From positions 62,001 to 126,000 of the forward strand of contig CAIJRD010000002.1 in assembly GCA_903822975.1 (NCBI GenBank): DNA of 64,000 nt, in the 5' to 3' direction. Both the position numbers and the translations under genes were made by a program. This document shows, piece after piece, positions 1 to 7,416 of this stretch. Under the pieces are notes generated by a model. The model was given only the letters and a program-made list of their open reading frames with translations, was not told the DNA's origin and made no database searches. Each line of letters begins with the position of its first letter. Within the stretch, counting starts at the first letter, position 1. The DNA is from an uncultured Sinobacteraceae bacterium (GTDB lineage Bacteria; Pseudomonadota; Gammaproteobacteria; Nevskiales; Nevskiaceae).

Positions 1-30
1 CAGGGCGTACAGCGGTTCGCGGAGTTTCAT
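1..30 (-). CDS. N-terminal fragment of an unidentified protein, cut by window edge
   Basis: An ATG read on the minus strand at 30 opens a frame that stays open to the window edge, giving MKLREPLYAL. A weak purine stretch precedes it. Ten residues are too few to name a family, and the frame is also open upstream through the short repeat, so the true start is uncertain. It would be divergent from the SRPBCC gene. Confidence 0.25.
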   Translation of the reverse strand, partial: MKLREPLYAL

Positions 31-60
31 GGGATCGGTCTCGGTGATGCGAAAAAGGGC

Positions 61-96
61 TTGTATGGCTTGTATGGCTTGTATGGCTTGTATGGC
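61..96. repeat. 9-bp tandem repeat, four copies
   Basis: The unit TTGTATGGC is repeated four times without error, and a fifth copy lies at 117-125. It sits in the gap between the minus-strand fragment and the SRPBCC gene. No spacer-repeat architecture is present, so it is a simple microsatellite-like array. Confidence 0.9.
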
Positions 97-258
97 ATGC
101 AGGCTTGTCGTTCAGGCTTGTATGGCATGAAGGCGACCGCCGCAGCTTAGCGCCGGGTCGAGACGCCGGTGCACAGTGCGGTAGAAAAAACTTCAGTTTC
201 TGAATTGCCGAGCAGGTTCCCAATTGCTGCGCGGCAAAAAATCGGAAGGACGGAATCA

Positions 259-738
259 ATGAGCTTCGTAATCGATCGAAAGCTGACAATCGATGCCCCT
301 GCGTCAGTCGTCTGGGAAGTGGTCAGCGATTTGCCGCGCTATGCCGAATGGAACCCGTTCTGCATCGAATGCGCGTCGACGCTGCGGCCGGGCGATCCGA
401 TCGACATGAAGGTCAAGCTGCTGGCGAAGCCGCAGGCACAGCGGGAATGGATCAGCGAATTCATCGATGGCGAGCGCTTCGCCTATTGCACGAAGCCGAT
501 GCCGCTCGGCGCTCTGTCGAGCCTGCGCTTTCACCAGGTCGATGCCGACGGCACCACACGCACGCGTTACCAATCGTATTTTCATTTGCGCGGCTGGCTG
601 CGGCCGCTGGTGCTGATGCTGTTCCGCACAAAGCTTGAACACGGATTCGCCGCAATGAACGCCGCCGTGCAGACGCGCGCCGAGCGGCTGTGGCGTGAAC
701 GCAGCGGGCCTGCCGCCGCGGATGGCGTGAGCGCCTGA
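259..738 (+). CDS. SRPBCC (START-like) family protein
   Basis: Predicted cytoplasmic 159-residue protein with the helix-grip fold of the SRPBCC superfamily, which binds hydrophobic ligands. The N-terminus reads as a beta strand (FVIDRKLTIDAP) followed by the family's 'VWEVVSDLPRYAEWNPF' helix region. The C-terminal long helix starts near LRPLVLMLFR. The ATG at 259 is preferred over an in-frame start at 169 because GGAAGGA precedes it by a suitable distance and the upstream extension is poor in structure. The ligand is unknown. Family members include polyketide cyclase-like and lipid-binding proteins, and the nearby CoA and aldehyde enzymes fit a hydrophobic ligand only loosely. Confidence 0.85.
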   Translation: MSFVIDRKLTIDAPASVVWEVVSDLPRYAEWNPFCIECASTLRPGDPIDMKVKLLAKPQAQREWISEFIDGERFAYCTKPMPLGALSSLRFHQVDADGTTRTRYQSYFHLRGWLRPLVLMLFRTKLEHGFAAMNAAVQTRAERLWRERSGPAAADGVSA

Positions 739-780
739 AGCGGGCGGTCGCGAAATCCTTGTGACGAAGCGATCGAATGC

Positions 781-820
781 GTTGGGATGCGTTGGGATGC
801 GTTGGGATGCGTTCGGATGC
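781..820. repeat. 10-bp tandem repeat, four copies
   Basis: The unit GTTGGGATGC occurs three times, followed by one variant copy (GTTCGGATGC). It lies between the SRPBCC gene and the CoA-transferase gene and differs in unit from the array at 61-96. Confidence 0.9.
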
Positions 821-1023
821 AGGGGACCGTCGATCGCTGCGGTTTCGCGGTGGTGATGTGCAAATGAGTGGTTCGCGGCCGGACGGATTGATAGCAGGTG
901 AAGTTGGCTCACAGTTCAGCAACAGCACGAGCCGCTGTGTCGGGACCAGCACCAGCACCTTCACCCGCACCAGCACCTTCACCCGCGCTGCACACGCAAC
1001 GCAGCATCGCGCATGATTCGGGC

Positions 1024-3090
1024 ATGCCGGACTTGAACCGACCAGATAGCACTCCCGAACGCGAGCCCGAGCGTGCGAACGAACGTGCGAACGAGCGTGC
1101 GAACGAGCGCGCGCGCAACGGTGCGTCCGAATGCGCGCCAAATCTCGCGCCCGCGCATGCGTCCGAGGCCGCGCGGCGGTCTGCGAGTCAGGCCGCGCGC
1201 GAGCCGGTTGCTACATCTGCATCTGCGTCGGCTGAATGCGAGCCGCCGTTCGAGTCGCAAGCTGATTCCGAGAACTCCGCGGCGATCGAGGCCACTGCGG
1301 CGCGCTATGCCGCTCGGCTGCTAAAGGATCTCGAGCTGACAGCACCAGGCACGGTGACGCCACCGCAGCAGCATCCGGCGCTGCGCGCGGCCGATTGTGG
1401 ACTGATGGCCTTGACCGGCGTCGCCGATGCGGCGCCAAAAGTCTGCATTGCGCCGCTGGCTGCCTGTGCCGACGGCGCCTGGGCGGCACTGCTTGCGCTA
1501 GTGCCGACTGCAGAGGCCGCGTCGAGCCAGGGCAGCGGCGATGCCGCCTGGTTTGCGCAAGGCGGTGCGATGCGCTTGACCGAACGCGCGGCGCACGCGG
1601 GTCATCGACGGCGCGGCGCCGTATCGCCCGGCGGGAGTTGCCATCTGCTCGACACCGCCAACACCGTCATCGCAGTCAATCTCGCGCGCGCCGACGACTG
1701 GCGTCTGCTGCCCGCCTGGCTCGAAGACGATGGCCCCGAACTCGAACTCGAACCCGACCCCGAGGCCGGCGCGGGTGCTGGTTCGGAGTCCGCATGGCGC
1801 AATCTCGCAGCGCGGGTCATGCAGCGCGACGGCGAGGCCTTGGTTGCACGCGCACGCCTGCTCGGGCTTGCGGCCTGCGCCGTCCAACCCATTCGCGGCG
1901 ACGCGGATGCGCCAGGTCGAGGTGAGGAGTTCGCAGATACGCACACCGCTGCGCGGCCAAACGAACCGGGCCGTGCGAACGCGGTGCAGGCAGGAAACGC
2001 AGCGTGCCGCGCTCGAACGACAGTCAAAACCAATACGCAAAGCGGCCGTGCGGCCGAGCGCAATGCCGATCACGCTCATGACGACGTTCGCGATCTCGTG
2101 GGTGACGCCCCTGCGCATCCGGTCTGGCAGCGCGTGAGTGTGCGTGGCGCCACGAGAACACCGCCGGGTCGGCCACCGCGGGTGCTCGATCTGTCCTCGT
2201 TATGGGCGGGTCCCTTGTGCGCGCAGCTGCTGCACTCACTCGGCGCGCAGGTCATCAAGGTCGAGAGCACGGGTCGACCCGACGGTGCGCGCGCAGGACC
2301 GCCGGGTTTCTTCGACGCACTCAACCAGGGCAAGCGCAGCGTCGCGCTCGATCTGGCGAGTTCGCGCGGATGCCAGCAATTGCTGGCATTGATCGCGCAG
2401 GCCGATATCGTCATCGAAGCCTCGCGGCCACGCGCGCTGCGGCAACTCGGCATCGACGCAGAAGCCTTGGTACGCGCGCAGCCGGGGCTTACTTGGTTGA
2501 GCATCAGCGGCTACGGTCGCGACGAACCGCAAGCGCAATGGATCGCCTATGGCGACGATGCCGGCGTGGCGGCGGGCTTGTCGGCATTGATGAGCGAGAC
2601 CTGCGGCGAACGGCTGATCGTCGGCGATGCCATCGCCGATCCGCTCACCGGCCTGCACGCGGCGCTGGCGGCATGGGCGAACTATCGACAAGGTGGTGCT
2701 GCACTGATCGAGCTGAGCCTGGTGGACGTTGTGCGCCATTGCCGCGCGTTCGAACTGCCCTCGGGAGCTGCAGCGCGGCAGCAGCGCTATCGCGACTGGA
2801 CGCAATGCGTGGCGGCTGAGCGCAGGCCGATCGCCGAACCCAAACGGTCTGCAGCCTCGCCGCACGCGGCCGCGCTGGGCGCGGATACGGCCGCGGTGTT
2901 GGCGGGCGGATTCGACGCCGTATTCGACACCGTATTCGACGCCGTGCCCGACACCGTATTCGACGCCGTATTCGACGCCGAGTCCGGCCCCGTTTCCGAC
3001 GCTGTATCCGACGCCACATCTGAAGGCGCGTTCGATGCTGCGACGAGTGCGCCATTGGAGTCGAGCCGGATCGAACCGCAGCCGTGTTGA
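1024..3090 (+). CDS. CoA-transferase family III (CaiB/BaiF) protein with low-complexity tails
   Basis: A 688-residue protein whose core matches CaiB/BaiF-type CoA-transferases, which move CoA between acyl groups. The first half has 'SPGGSCHLL' and 'NLARADDWRLLPAWLE'. The second half has 'RVLDLSSLWAGPLCAQLL', 'VIKVEST', 'GKRSVALDL' and 'GDAIADPLTGLHAALAAW', in the order seen in a two-part subfamily of these enzymes. The N-terminal about 90 residues contain a repeated ERAN unit and the C-terminus a repeated FDAV/FDTV unit, neither part of the fold. The start is uncertain: ATG 1024 is used, and an in-frame GTG at 898 would add a Pro/Ala-rich stretch. The stop overlaps the start of the following amidohydrolase, so the two are probably translated together. 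The acyl substrate is unknown. Confidence 0.8.
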   Translation: MPDLNRPDSTPEREPERANERANERANERARNGASECAPNLAPAHASEAARRSASQAAREPVATSASASAECEPPFESQADSENSAAIEATAARYAARLLKDLELTAPGTVTPPQQHPALRAADCGLMALTGVADAAPKVCIAPLAACADGAWAALLALVPTAEAASSQGSGDAAWFAQGGAMRLTERAAHAGHRRRGAVSPGGSCHLLDTANTVIAVNLARADDWRLLPAWLEDDGPELELEPDPEAGAGAGSESAWRNLAARVMQRDGEALVARARLLGLAACAVQPIRGDADAPGRGEEFADTHTAARPNEPGRANAVQAGNAACRARTTVKTNTQSGRAAERNADHAHDDVRDLVGDAPAHPVWQRVSVRGATRTPPGRPPRVLDLSSLWAGPLCAQLLHSLGAQVIKVESTGRPDGARAGPPGFFDALNQGKRSVALDLASSRGCQQLLALIAQADIVIEASRPRALRQLGIDAEALVRAQPGLTWLSISGYGRDEPQAQWIAYGDDAGVAAGLSALMSETCGERLIVGDAIADPLTGLHAALAAWANYRQGGAALIELSLVDVVRHCRAFELPSGAAARQQRYRDWTQCVAAERRPIAEPKRSAASPHAAALGADTAAVLAGGFDAVFDTVFDAVPDTVFDAVFDAESGPVSDAVSDATSEGAFDAATSAPLESSRIEPQPC
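1069..1104 (+). repeat. In-frame 12-bp repeat encoding ERAN
   Basis: Three copies of GAGCGTGCGAAC, one with a single change, inside the CoA-transferase reading frame. They encode ERAN three times, so unit length preserves the frame. Confidence 0.85.
2911..2982 (+). repeat. In-frame 12-bp repeat encoding FDAV/FDTV
   Basis: Six diverged copies of TTCGACGCCGTA near the 3' end of the CoA-transferase gene encode an alternating Phe-Asp-Ala/Thr-Val tail. The variation is mostly in-frame substitution, with no frame loss. Confidence 0.85.
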
Positions 3091-4670
3091 TTCGAAACGC
3101 CGAATGGCTCGCGGGCGAGCCCTGCGTCGATGTGCGCTGTCGCGATGCGCGCATCGTCGAGGTCGGGCAGGGACTGCAGGCCGCGATCGACGAGCACAGC
3201 ATCGATGCCGCCGGTGCCGCGCTGGTGCCGGGCCTGCACGATCATCACCTGCATCTGGGCGCGCTGGCCGCGGCCAAAGCCTCGGTCGTCTGCGGACCAC
3301 CACAGCTTGAATCCGAAGCGGAACTGATTGCCGCCTTGCAAAAGCACGCTACCGAAAACGCAGCGGGCTGGCTGCGCGGGGTGGCGTATCACGAGTCGGT
3401 TGCCGGCGAGATCGATCGCGACTGGCTCGATCGTGTGATGCCGGATCGGCCGCTGCGCATCCAGCATCGCAGCGGTCGTCTATGGCTGCTCAACAGTGCC
3501 GCACTCGCCGCGATCGGGGCGACCGAAGGTTCGGCGCCGGCGCGGGCAGTGCCGGATCGATTCGATGATTTCGCTAAACCGTCTGCGGTCGGCGACAGCG
3601 GCACTCACGATCTGCAAGCCGGGCGCTTGCCGCTGGAGCGCCAAGCAGGGCGCTACACCGGCCGTCTTTACGACGCCGATGGCTGGTTGCGCAGCCGCCT
3701 GCAGACGCAGCGTCCAGACCTGGGTGACTGCAGCCGTCGGTTGGCCGCACGCGGCGTCGTCGGCGTCACCGACACTTCGCACGACAATGATGCCGCCGCG
3801 CGCGACTGGTTCGCCGCAGCGCAAGCCGATGGCCGCTTGTTGCAGCGTGTACTGATGATGGGCGATGCCTCGCTCGACGCCGTCTTCATCAGCGGCCACG
3901 GCGCCGCGTCGTTGTCGTCGGGTCCATCTGCTGAGGGCATCGCGTCGGCTTCGGACCCGGCGATGCTGGCGATCGGCGCGCACAAGTTTCATCTGCACGA
4001 TCACGACCTGCCGCCGTTCGACGCGCTGTGCGCGGCCATTGCCGCGAGCCATCGCGTGCAGCGCAACGTCGCGTTTCACTGCGTCAGCCGTGGCGAGCTG
4101 GTGTATGCGCTGGCCGTGCTGCGTGAGGTCGGTGCGCGTGCCGGTGATCGCATCGAGCACGCCGGCATCACACCGCCGGAGGCCTTGCAGGAGATCGCGG
4201 ATCTGGGCTTGACCGTGGTGACGCAGCCGAACTTCATCGCCGAGCGCGGCGATGCCTACCTGCGCGATGTGGACGCTGCTGATCGGCCCTGGCTGTATCG
4301 ACTGGCGAGTTTCGATCGCGGCGGTATCGCGCTCGCCGGCAGCACGGATGCACCTTACGGCGGCGCCGACCCCTGGGCGGCGATGCAGGCGGCGGTCACC
4401 CGACGCACGCTTGCCGGCGCCGTGATCGGCGTCGAGGAAGCGCTGACGCCGGAGCGTGCGCTGGCGCTGTTCTGCGGCGATGGCGCAACCCCGTCGCAGC
4501 CGCGGCGCCTTGCCGTCGGCGGCCGTGCCGACCTGTGCCTGCTGGATCGCAATTGGCAATCTGCACGCGCCGACCTCGCGGCCGTGCAGGTGCGGCTGTG
4601 CCTGCGCGACGGCGTGCCGATACACGCCGAGACCAGCGTGCCGGGGCTTAGCAATGCAACCGCGCCGTGA
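3084..4670 (+). CDS. Amidohydrolase family 3 (YtcJ-like) protein
   Basis: A 528-residue metal-dependent amidohydrolase of the YtcJ type. The N-terminal beta-sandwich is followed by the metal motif HDHHLHLG (about residue 50), later barrel motifs including 'HKFHLHDHDLPPF', 'AFHCVSRGEL' and 'RIEHAGI', and the C-terminal 'GSTDAPYGGADPWAAMQAAV' that closes the site. It starts at a GTG that overlaps the TGA of the CoA-transferase gene (GTGTTGA), so expression is probably coupled. Family 3 enzymes hydrolyse amides or related C-N bonds, and the substrate here is not deducible. A joint role with the CoA-transferase in breaking down an acyl or amide compound is inference. Confidence 0.88.
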   Translation: MLIRNAEWLAGEPCVDVRCRDARIVEVGQGLQAAIDEHSIDAAGAALVPGLHDHHLHLGALAAAKASVVCGPPQLESEAELIAALQKHATENAAGWLRGVAYHESVAGEIDRDWLDRVMPDRPLRIQHRSGRLWLLNSAALAAIGATEGSAPARAVPDRFDDFAKPSAVGDSGTHDLQAGRLPLERQAGRYTGRLYDADGWLRSRLQTQRPDLGDCSRRLAARGVVGVTDTSHDNDAAARDWFAAAQADGRLLQRVLMMGDASLDAVFISGHGAASLSSGPSAEGIASASDPAMLAIGAHKFHLHDHDLPPFDALCAAIAASHRVQRNVAFHCVSRGELVYALAVLREVGARAGDRIEHAGITPPEALQEIADLGLTVVTQPNFIAERGDAYLRDVDAADRPWLYRLASFDRGGIALAGSTDAPYGGADPWAAMQAAVTRRTLAGAVIGVEEALTPERALALFCGDGATPSQPRRLAVGGRADLCLLDRNWQSARADLAAVQVRLCLRDGVPIHAETSVPGLSNATAP

Positions 4671-4944
4671 AGGGCGTGGGATGCAACCGCGTCGTGAATT
4701 CCGTGCGGCCTAGCGTGCTCGACCGTGCGCAGTGCCCAGCCGCTGTACCGATCCGCCGTGCAAGCGCATCGGCAATTCGCATCTCGACGTATATGCCGAC
4801 ATCGCACCGTCGAAGGGACCTAACCGTTGACGGGGTAGTCGCCCGCGTTTGAGTGTGCCGCGTCGTGCCTTCGCCAGCGTGCATTGTCGGTGCGCCGCCG
4901 GGCCTAATCGGTTTGGACGATGCGCCGACCAGGGTGAACGCAGA
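4671..4944. other. Intergenic region without recognised gene
   Basis: This stretch separates the amidohydrolase from the DUF1329 leader. I see no reading frame with convincing codon structure or ribosome site. It probably carries the DUF1329 promoter, but no clear -35/-10 pair stands out. Confidence 0.5.
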
Positions 4945-4994
4945 GGCTAGCGACAGCCGTCATAAAAGGCTTTTTTTAAAGCCGTTCCCGGAGG
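4945..4994 (+). promoter_or_regulatory. Leader with mutually exclusive short hairpins before DUF1329 gene
   Basis: Four complementary segments lie in order: GGCT (4945-4948), AGCC (4955-4958), GGCTTT (4968-4973) and AAAGCC (4978-4983). Segments 1:2 and 3:4 can pair, or 2:3 can pair and be followed by seven T. Segment 4 sits just before the ribosome site GGAGG (4990-4994). The layout resembles an attenuator, but two of the stems have only four base pairs, so function is uncertain. Confidence 0.35.
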
Positions 4995-5000
4995 ATTCGA

Positions 5001-6371
5001 ATGAGATTGAAAGCAGCCCTGGCGTCGTGTGGTTGGGTCGTATTGGCCGGCCTTGCCGCATCGCCTGCGTTCGCAAAAGTGCCGGCCGAGAAGGCTGCGG
5101 AACTGGATACGCCGAAGACCACCTGCATGGGTGCCGAGCGTGCCGGCAGTGCGTCGGGTGTGGCCGCATACACCGGCAAGTACGTCGGCACCTGGCCGGG
5201 GCAGACCAAGCCGTTCGGTTACGAGCCGGGTCCGTACAAGGACGAAAAGCCACAGTTCACGATCACCGCGCAGAACATGGACAAGTACGCCGACAAGCTC
5301 ACGGAAGGGCAGAAGGCGCTGCTGAAGAAGTATCCGACCACCTACCGGATGAACATCTATCCGAGTCATCGCGACTTCGGCTTCCAGCCTTACGTCTGCG
5401 AGACCACGAAGAAAAATGCGACGACGGCCGAGGTGGTGGACGATGGCCTCGGCATCAGCGGAACCAGCGGGTCGATTCCGTTTCCGTTTCCGCAGAGCGG
5501 CCTGGAAGCGATCTGGAACATGATCAATCCGCCGCGTGCCTGGACCGAGATGGGCGTGTTCGACATCGCCGACGTCTATGCCAACGGCAGCATCACCTGG
5601 GGCCGCAACCGCTTCATGACGCTGAACCCCAACAACGATCCGAGCAAGCGCGGATCGTATACGGACAAGATCAACGCGTACTTCTCCACCGGCTATTTGC
5701 TGCCGGAGCGCGAGAAGGGATTCGTTGCCGTGGGTTATCAGCCGAACAACTTCACGCATGACTCCACCCAGTCCTGGCAGTACCTGCCAGGTTTGCGCCG
5801 CGTGCGTCAGGCACCGGAAGTCGGCTTCGACTATCCGGTACCGCCCGCGGGTCTGCGCACGGTCGACGACGACTACGGCTTCAACGGCTCGCCCGAGCGC
5901 TATACCTGGAAGCTCGTCGGCAAGAAGGAGATGTACGTTCCCTACGACAACTTCAAGATCAACGACCCGAGCATCAAGTACGCCGACCTGATCAAGCCGA
6001 ACAATCCGAACCCGGACTACGAGCGTTATGAACTGCACCGCGTGTGGGTGGTCGAGGGCACGCTGAAGCAGGGCGTGCGGCACATCTACGCCAAGCGCGT
6101 GCTGTACGCCGACGAAGACACCTGGCTGACGCTGACCGCGGACAACTACGACACGCACGGTGCGCTGTATCGCACCGCAACGGTCAACTTCTTCTACTCG
6201 CAGGAATCGAAAGCTTTCCACCGTGGCGCGACGATCTATCAGGATCTCACTGCCAACGCCTATGAAGCGGGCTATCTGGTGAACGAAGCCGGCGACAACT
6301 GGTGGCGCATCAACACGCCGCTGACGCCGGACAAGTTCAGTCCGAGTGCGGCGGCGCGCGGCGGCCACTGA
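5001..6371 (+). CDS. DUF1329 domain-containing secreted protein
   Basis: A 456-residue protein with a clear Sec signal peptide (cleavage near AFA-KVPAE, about residue 25) and a full DUF1329 domain. Conserved blocks visible are 'ETTKKNATTAEV', 'YTWKLVGKKEMYVPYDNF' and 'YELHRVWVVEGTLKQG' with 'DEDTWL'. DUF1329 proteins have a lipoprotein-carrier-like fold and often travel with RND-type exporters and outer membrane DUF1302 proteins. None of these is adjacent here, although a second DUF1329 gene with an RND partner lies at 40893-44915. The strong GGAGG six bases upstream fixes the start. The protein is probably periplasmic and involved in hydrophobic compound or lipid handling, by inference. Confidence 0.88.
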   Translation: MRLKAALASCGWVVLAGLAASPAFAKVPAEKAAELDTPKTTCMGAERAGSASGVAAYTGKYVGTWPGQTKPFGYEPGPYKDEKPQFTITAQNMDKYADKLTEGQKALLKKYPTTYRMNIYPSHRDFGFQPYVCETTKKNATTAEVVDDGLGISGTSGSIPFPFPQSGLEAIWNMINPPRAWTEMGVFDIADVYANGSITWGRNRFMTLNPNNDPSKRGSYTDKINAYFSTGYLLPEREKGFVAVGYQPNNFTHDSTQSWQYLPGLRRVRQAPEVGFDYPVPPAGLRTVDDDYGFNGSPERYTWKLVGKKEMYVPYDNFKINDPSIKYADLIKPNNPNPDYERYELHRVWVVEGTLKQGVRHIYAKRVLYADEDTWLTLTADNYDTHGALYRTATVNFFYSQESKAFHRGATIYQDLTANAYEAGYLVNEAGDNWWRINTPLTPDKFSPSAAARGGH

Positions 6372-6378
6372 GGAAGAC

Positions 6379-6424
6379 GCAAGCGTGCAGGTCGGTTCGA
6401 ACCTGCGCGCTTGCCGCTGTTTTG
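6379..6424 (+). terminator. Intrinsic terminator-like hairpin after DUF1329 gene
   Basis: The segment 6379-6392 pairs with 6401-6414 (14 pairs with one G-T wobble) around an eight-base loop, followed by CGCTGTTTT. The T tract is short. It lies eight bases after the DUF1329 stop and separates it from the SDR gene. Confidence 0.65.
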
Positions 6425-6503
6425 AACGCCGTCTAGCCGAAGACCTGTTCCTAGCCGAAGACGTGTGTACTGACGACCCAACAAGCGAAGGAACGACGTA
6501 ACG

Positions 6504-7394
6504 ATGGCAATGGACGGCGGGCGACAGCGAAACGCATTCATCACCGGCGCGAATATCGGGCAGGCCAACCTGCTGGTGAAGGCCTTGTCCACACGGGGCT
6601 GGCGCGTTTTTGCCGGTGTACTGCCGGCTGCGCCGACCGATCTGGTGAACGGACCGAACGTCGTCGTCGTCGATCAGGACGTATCCAGCGATGACTCGGT
6701 CAAGTCCAGTGCCGAGGTCGTCACGCGCGCACTCGATGGCGCCGGTCTCGATCTGCTGATGAACGTGGCGGGTGTCGCCAACATCGGCACCGGCGTTATC
6801 GAAGGCGCCAAGTTCGCCGACGTGCAGCGCCTGTTCAACATCAACCTGTTCGGACAACTGCGCGTGCTGCAGGCGTTCCTGCCGCTGATCCGCAAGAACG
6901 CGCCTGGCTCGCGGATCGCCAATTACAGCTCGGGCGCAATTCTGGCGAATCCGGTCGGCGCTGGCGCCTACAACATGACCAAACATGCGATTCACGGCAT
7001 GACGCTGACGTTGCGCCACGAACTGGCACCGTTCGGTATTCAGGTCACGTCGATCATTCCCGGCGGCGTGCTCACGGCGATGTCGGCCAATGCACATGCC
7101 AACACACGCAAGACCTGGAACGAGCAGCCCGAGGCGGTGCGGCGCGTGTACGAGCCGCACCTGGGTCAGGTGATGATGCAGGTGCTGCCGGACATGCTGG
7201 AAAAGAGCGGCGCCACGCCCGAACAGGCGCTGGCCGGCACGCTCGAAATTCTCGCCAAGAAAAAATGGAAGCCGATGGAATACCTCGGCCGCGATGTCAA
7301 ACCGATGGGCCTGATGCGGCGCCTGTTGTCGGATGTGCAGCTGGAAGCACTGATGCGCAGCACCTTCAAGATTCCGTCGTACAAAGCCGGCTAG
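6504..7394 (+). CDS. SDR family NAD(P)-dependent oxidoreductase
   Basis: A 296-residue classical short-chain dehydrogenase. The cofactor motif TGANIGQA is at residues 14-21, an NVAGV variant of the NNAG motif near residue 88, catalytic Ser in 'NYSSGA', and the Tyr156-Lys160 pair in YNMTK. 'IIPGGVLTAM' is the usual segment after the active site. GGA about ten bases upstream supports the ATG. It is 22 bases ahead of an aldehyde dehydrogenase gene. Oxidation of an alcohol or keto group to an aldehyde or acid product in two steps is a reasonable pathway guess, but the substrate cannot be read from sequence. Confidence 0.9.
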   Translation: MAMDGGRQRNAFITGANIGQANLLVKALSTRGWRVFAGVLPAAPTDLVNGPNVVVVDQDVSSDDSVKSSAEVVTRALDGAGLDLLMNVAGVANIGTGVIEGAKFADVQRLFNINLFGQLRVLQAFLPLIRKNAPGSRIANYSSGAILANPVGAGAYNMTKHAIHGMTLTLRHELAPFGIQVTSIIPGGVLTAMSANAHANTRKTWNEQPEAVRRVYEPHLGQVMMQVLPDMLEKSGATPEQALAGTLEILAKKKWKPMEYLGRDVKPMGLMRRLLSDVQLEALMRSTFKIPSYKAG

Positions 7395-7416
7395 ACCGGT
7401 TCGGGAGCACTTTCGC

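Noticed and set aside
6385..6410. GGTTCGAACC looking like a tRNA T loop
   Set aside because: It is the loop of the terminator hairpin after the DUF1329 gene; no acceptor or anticodon arms fit.
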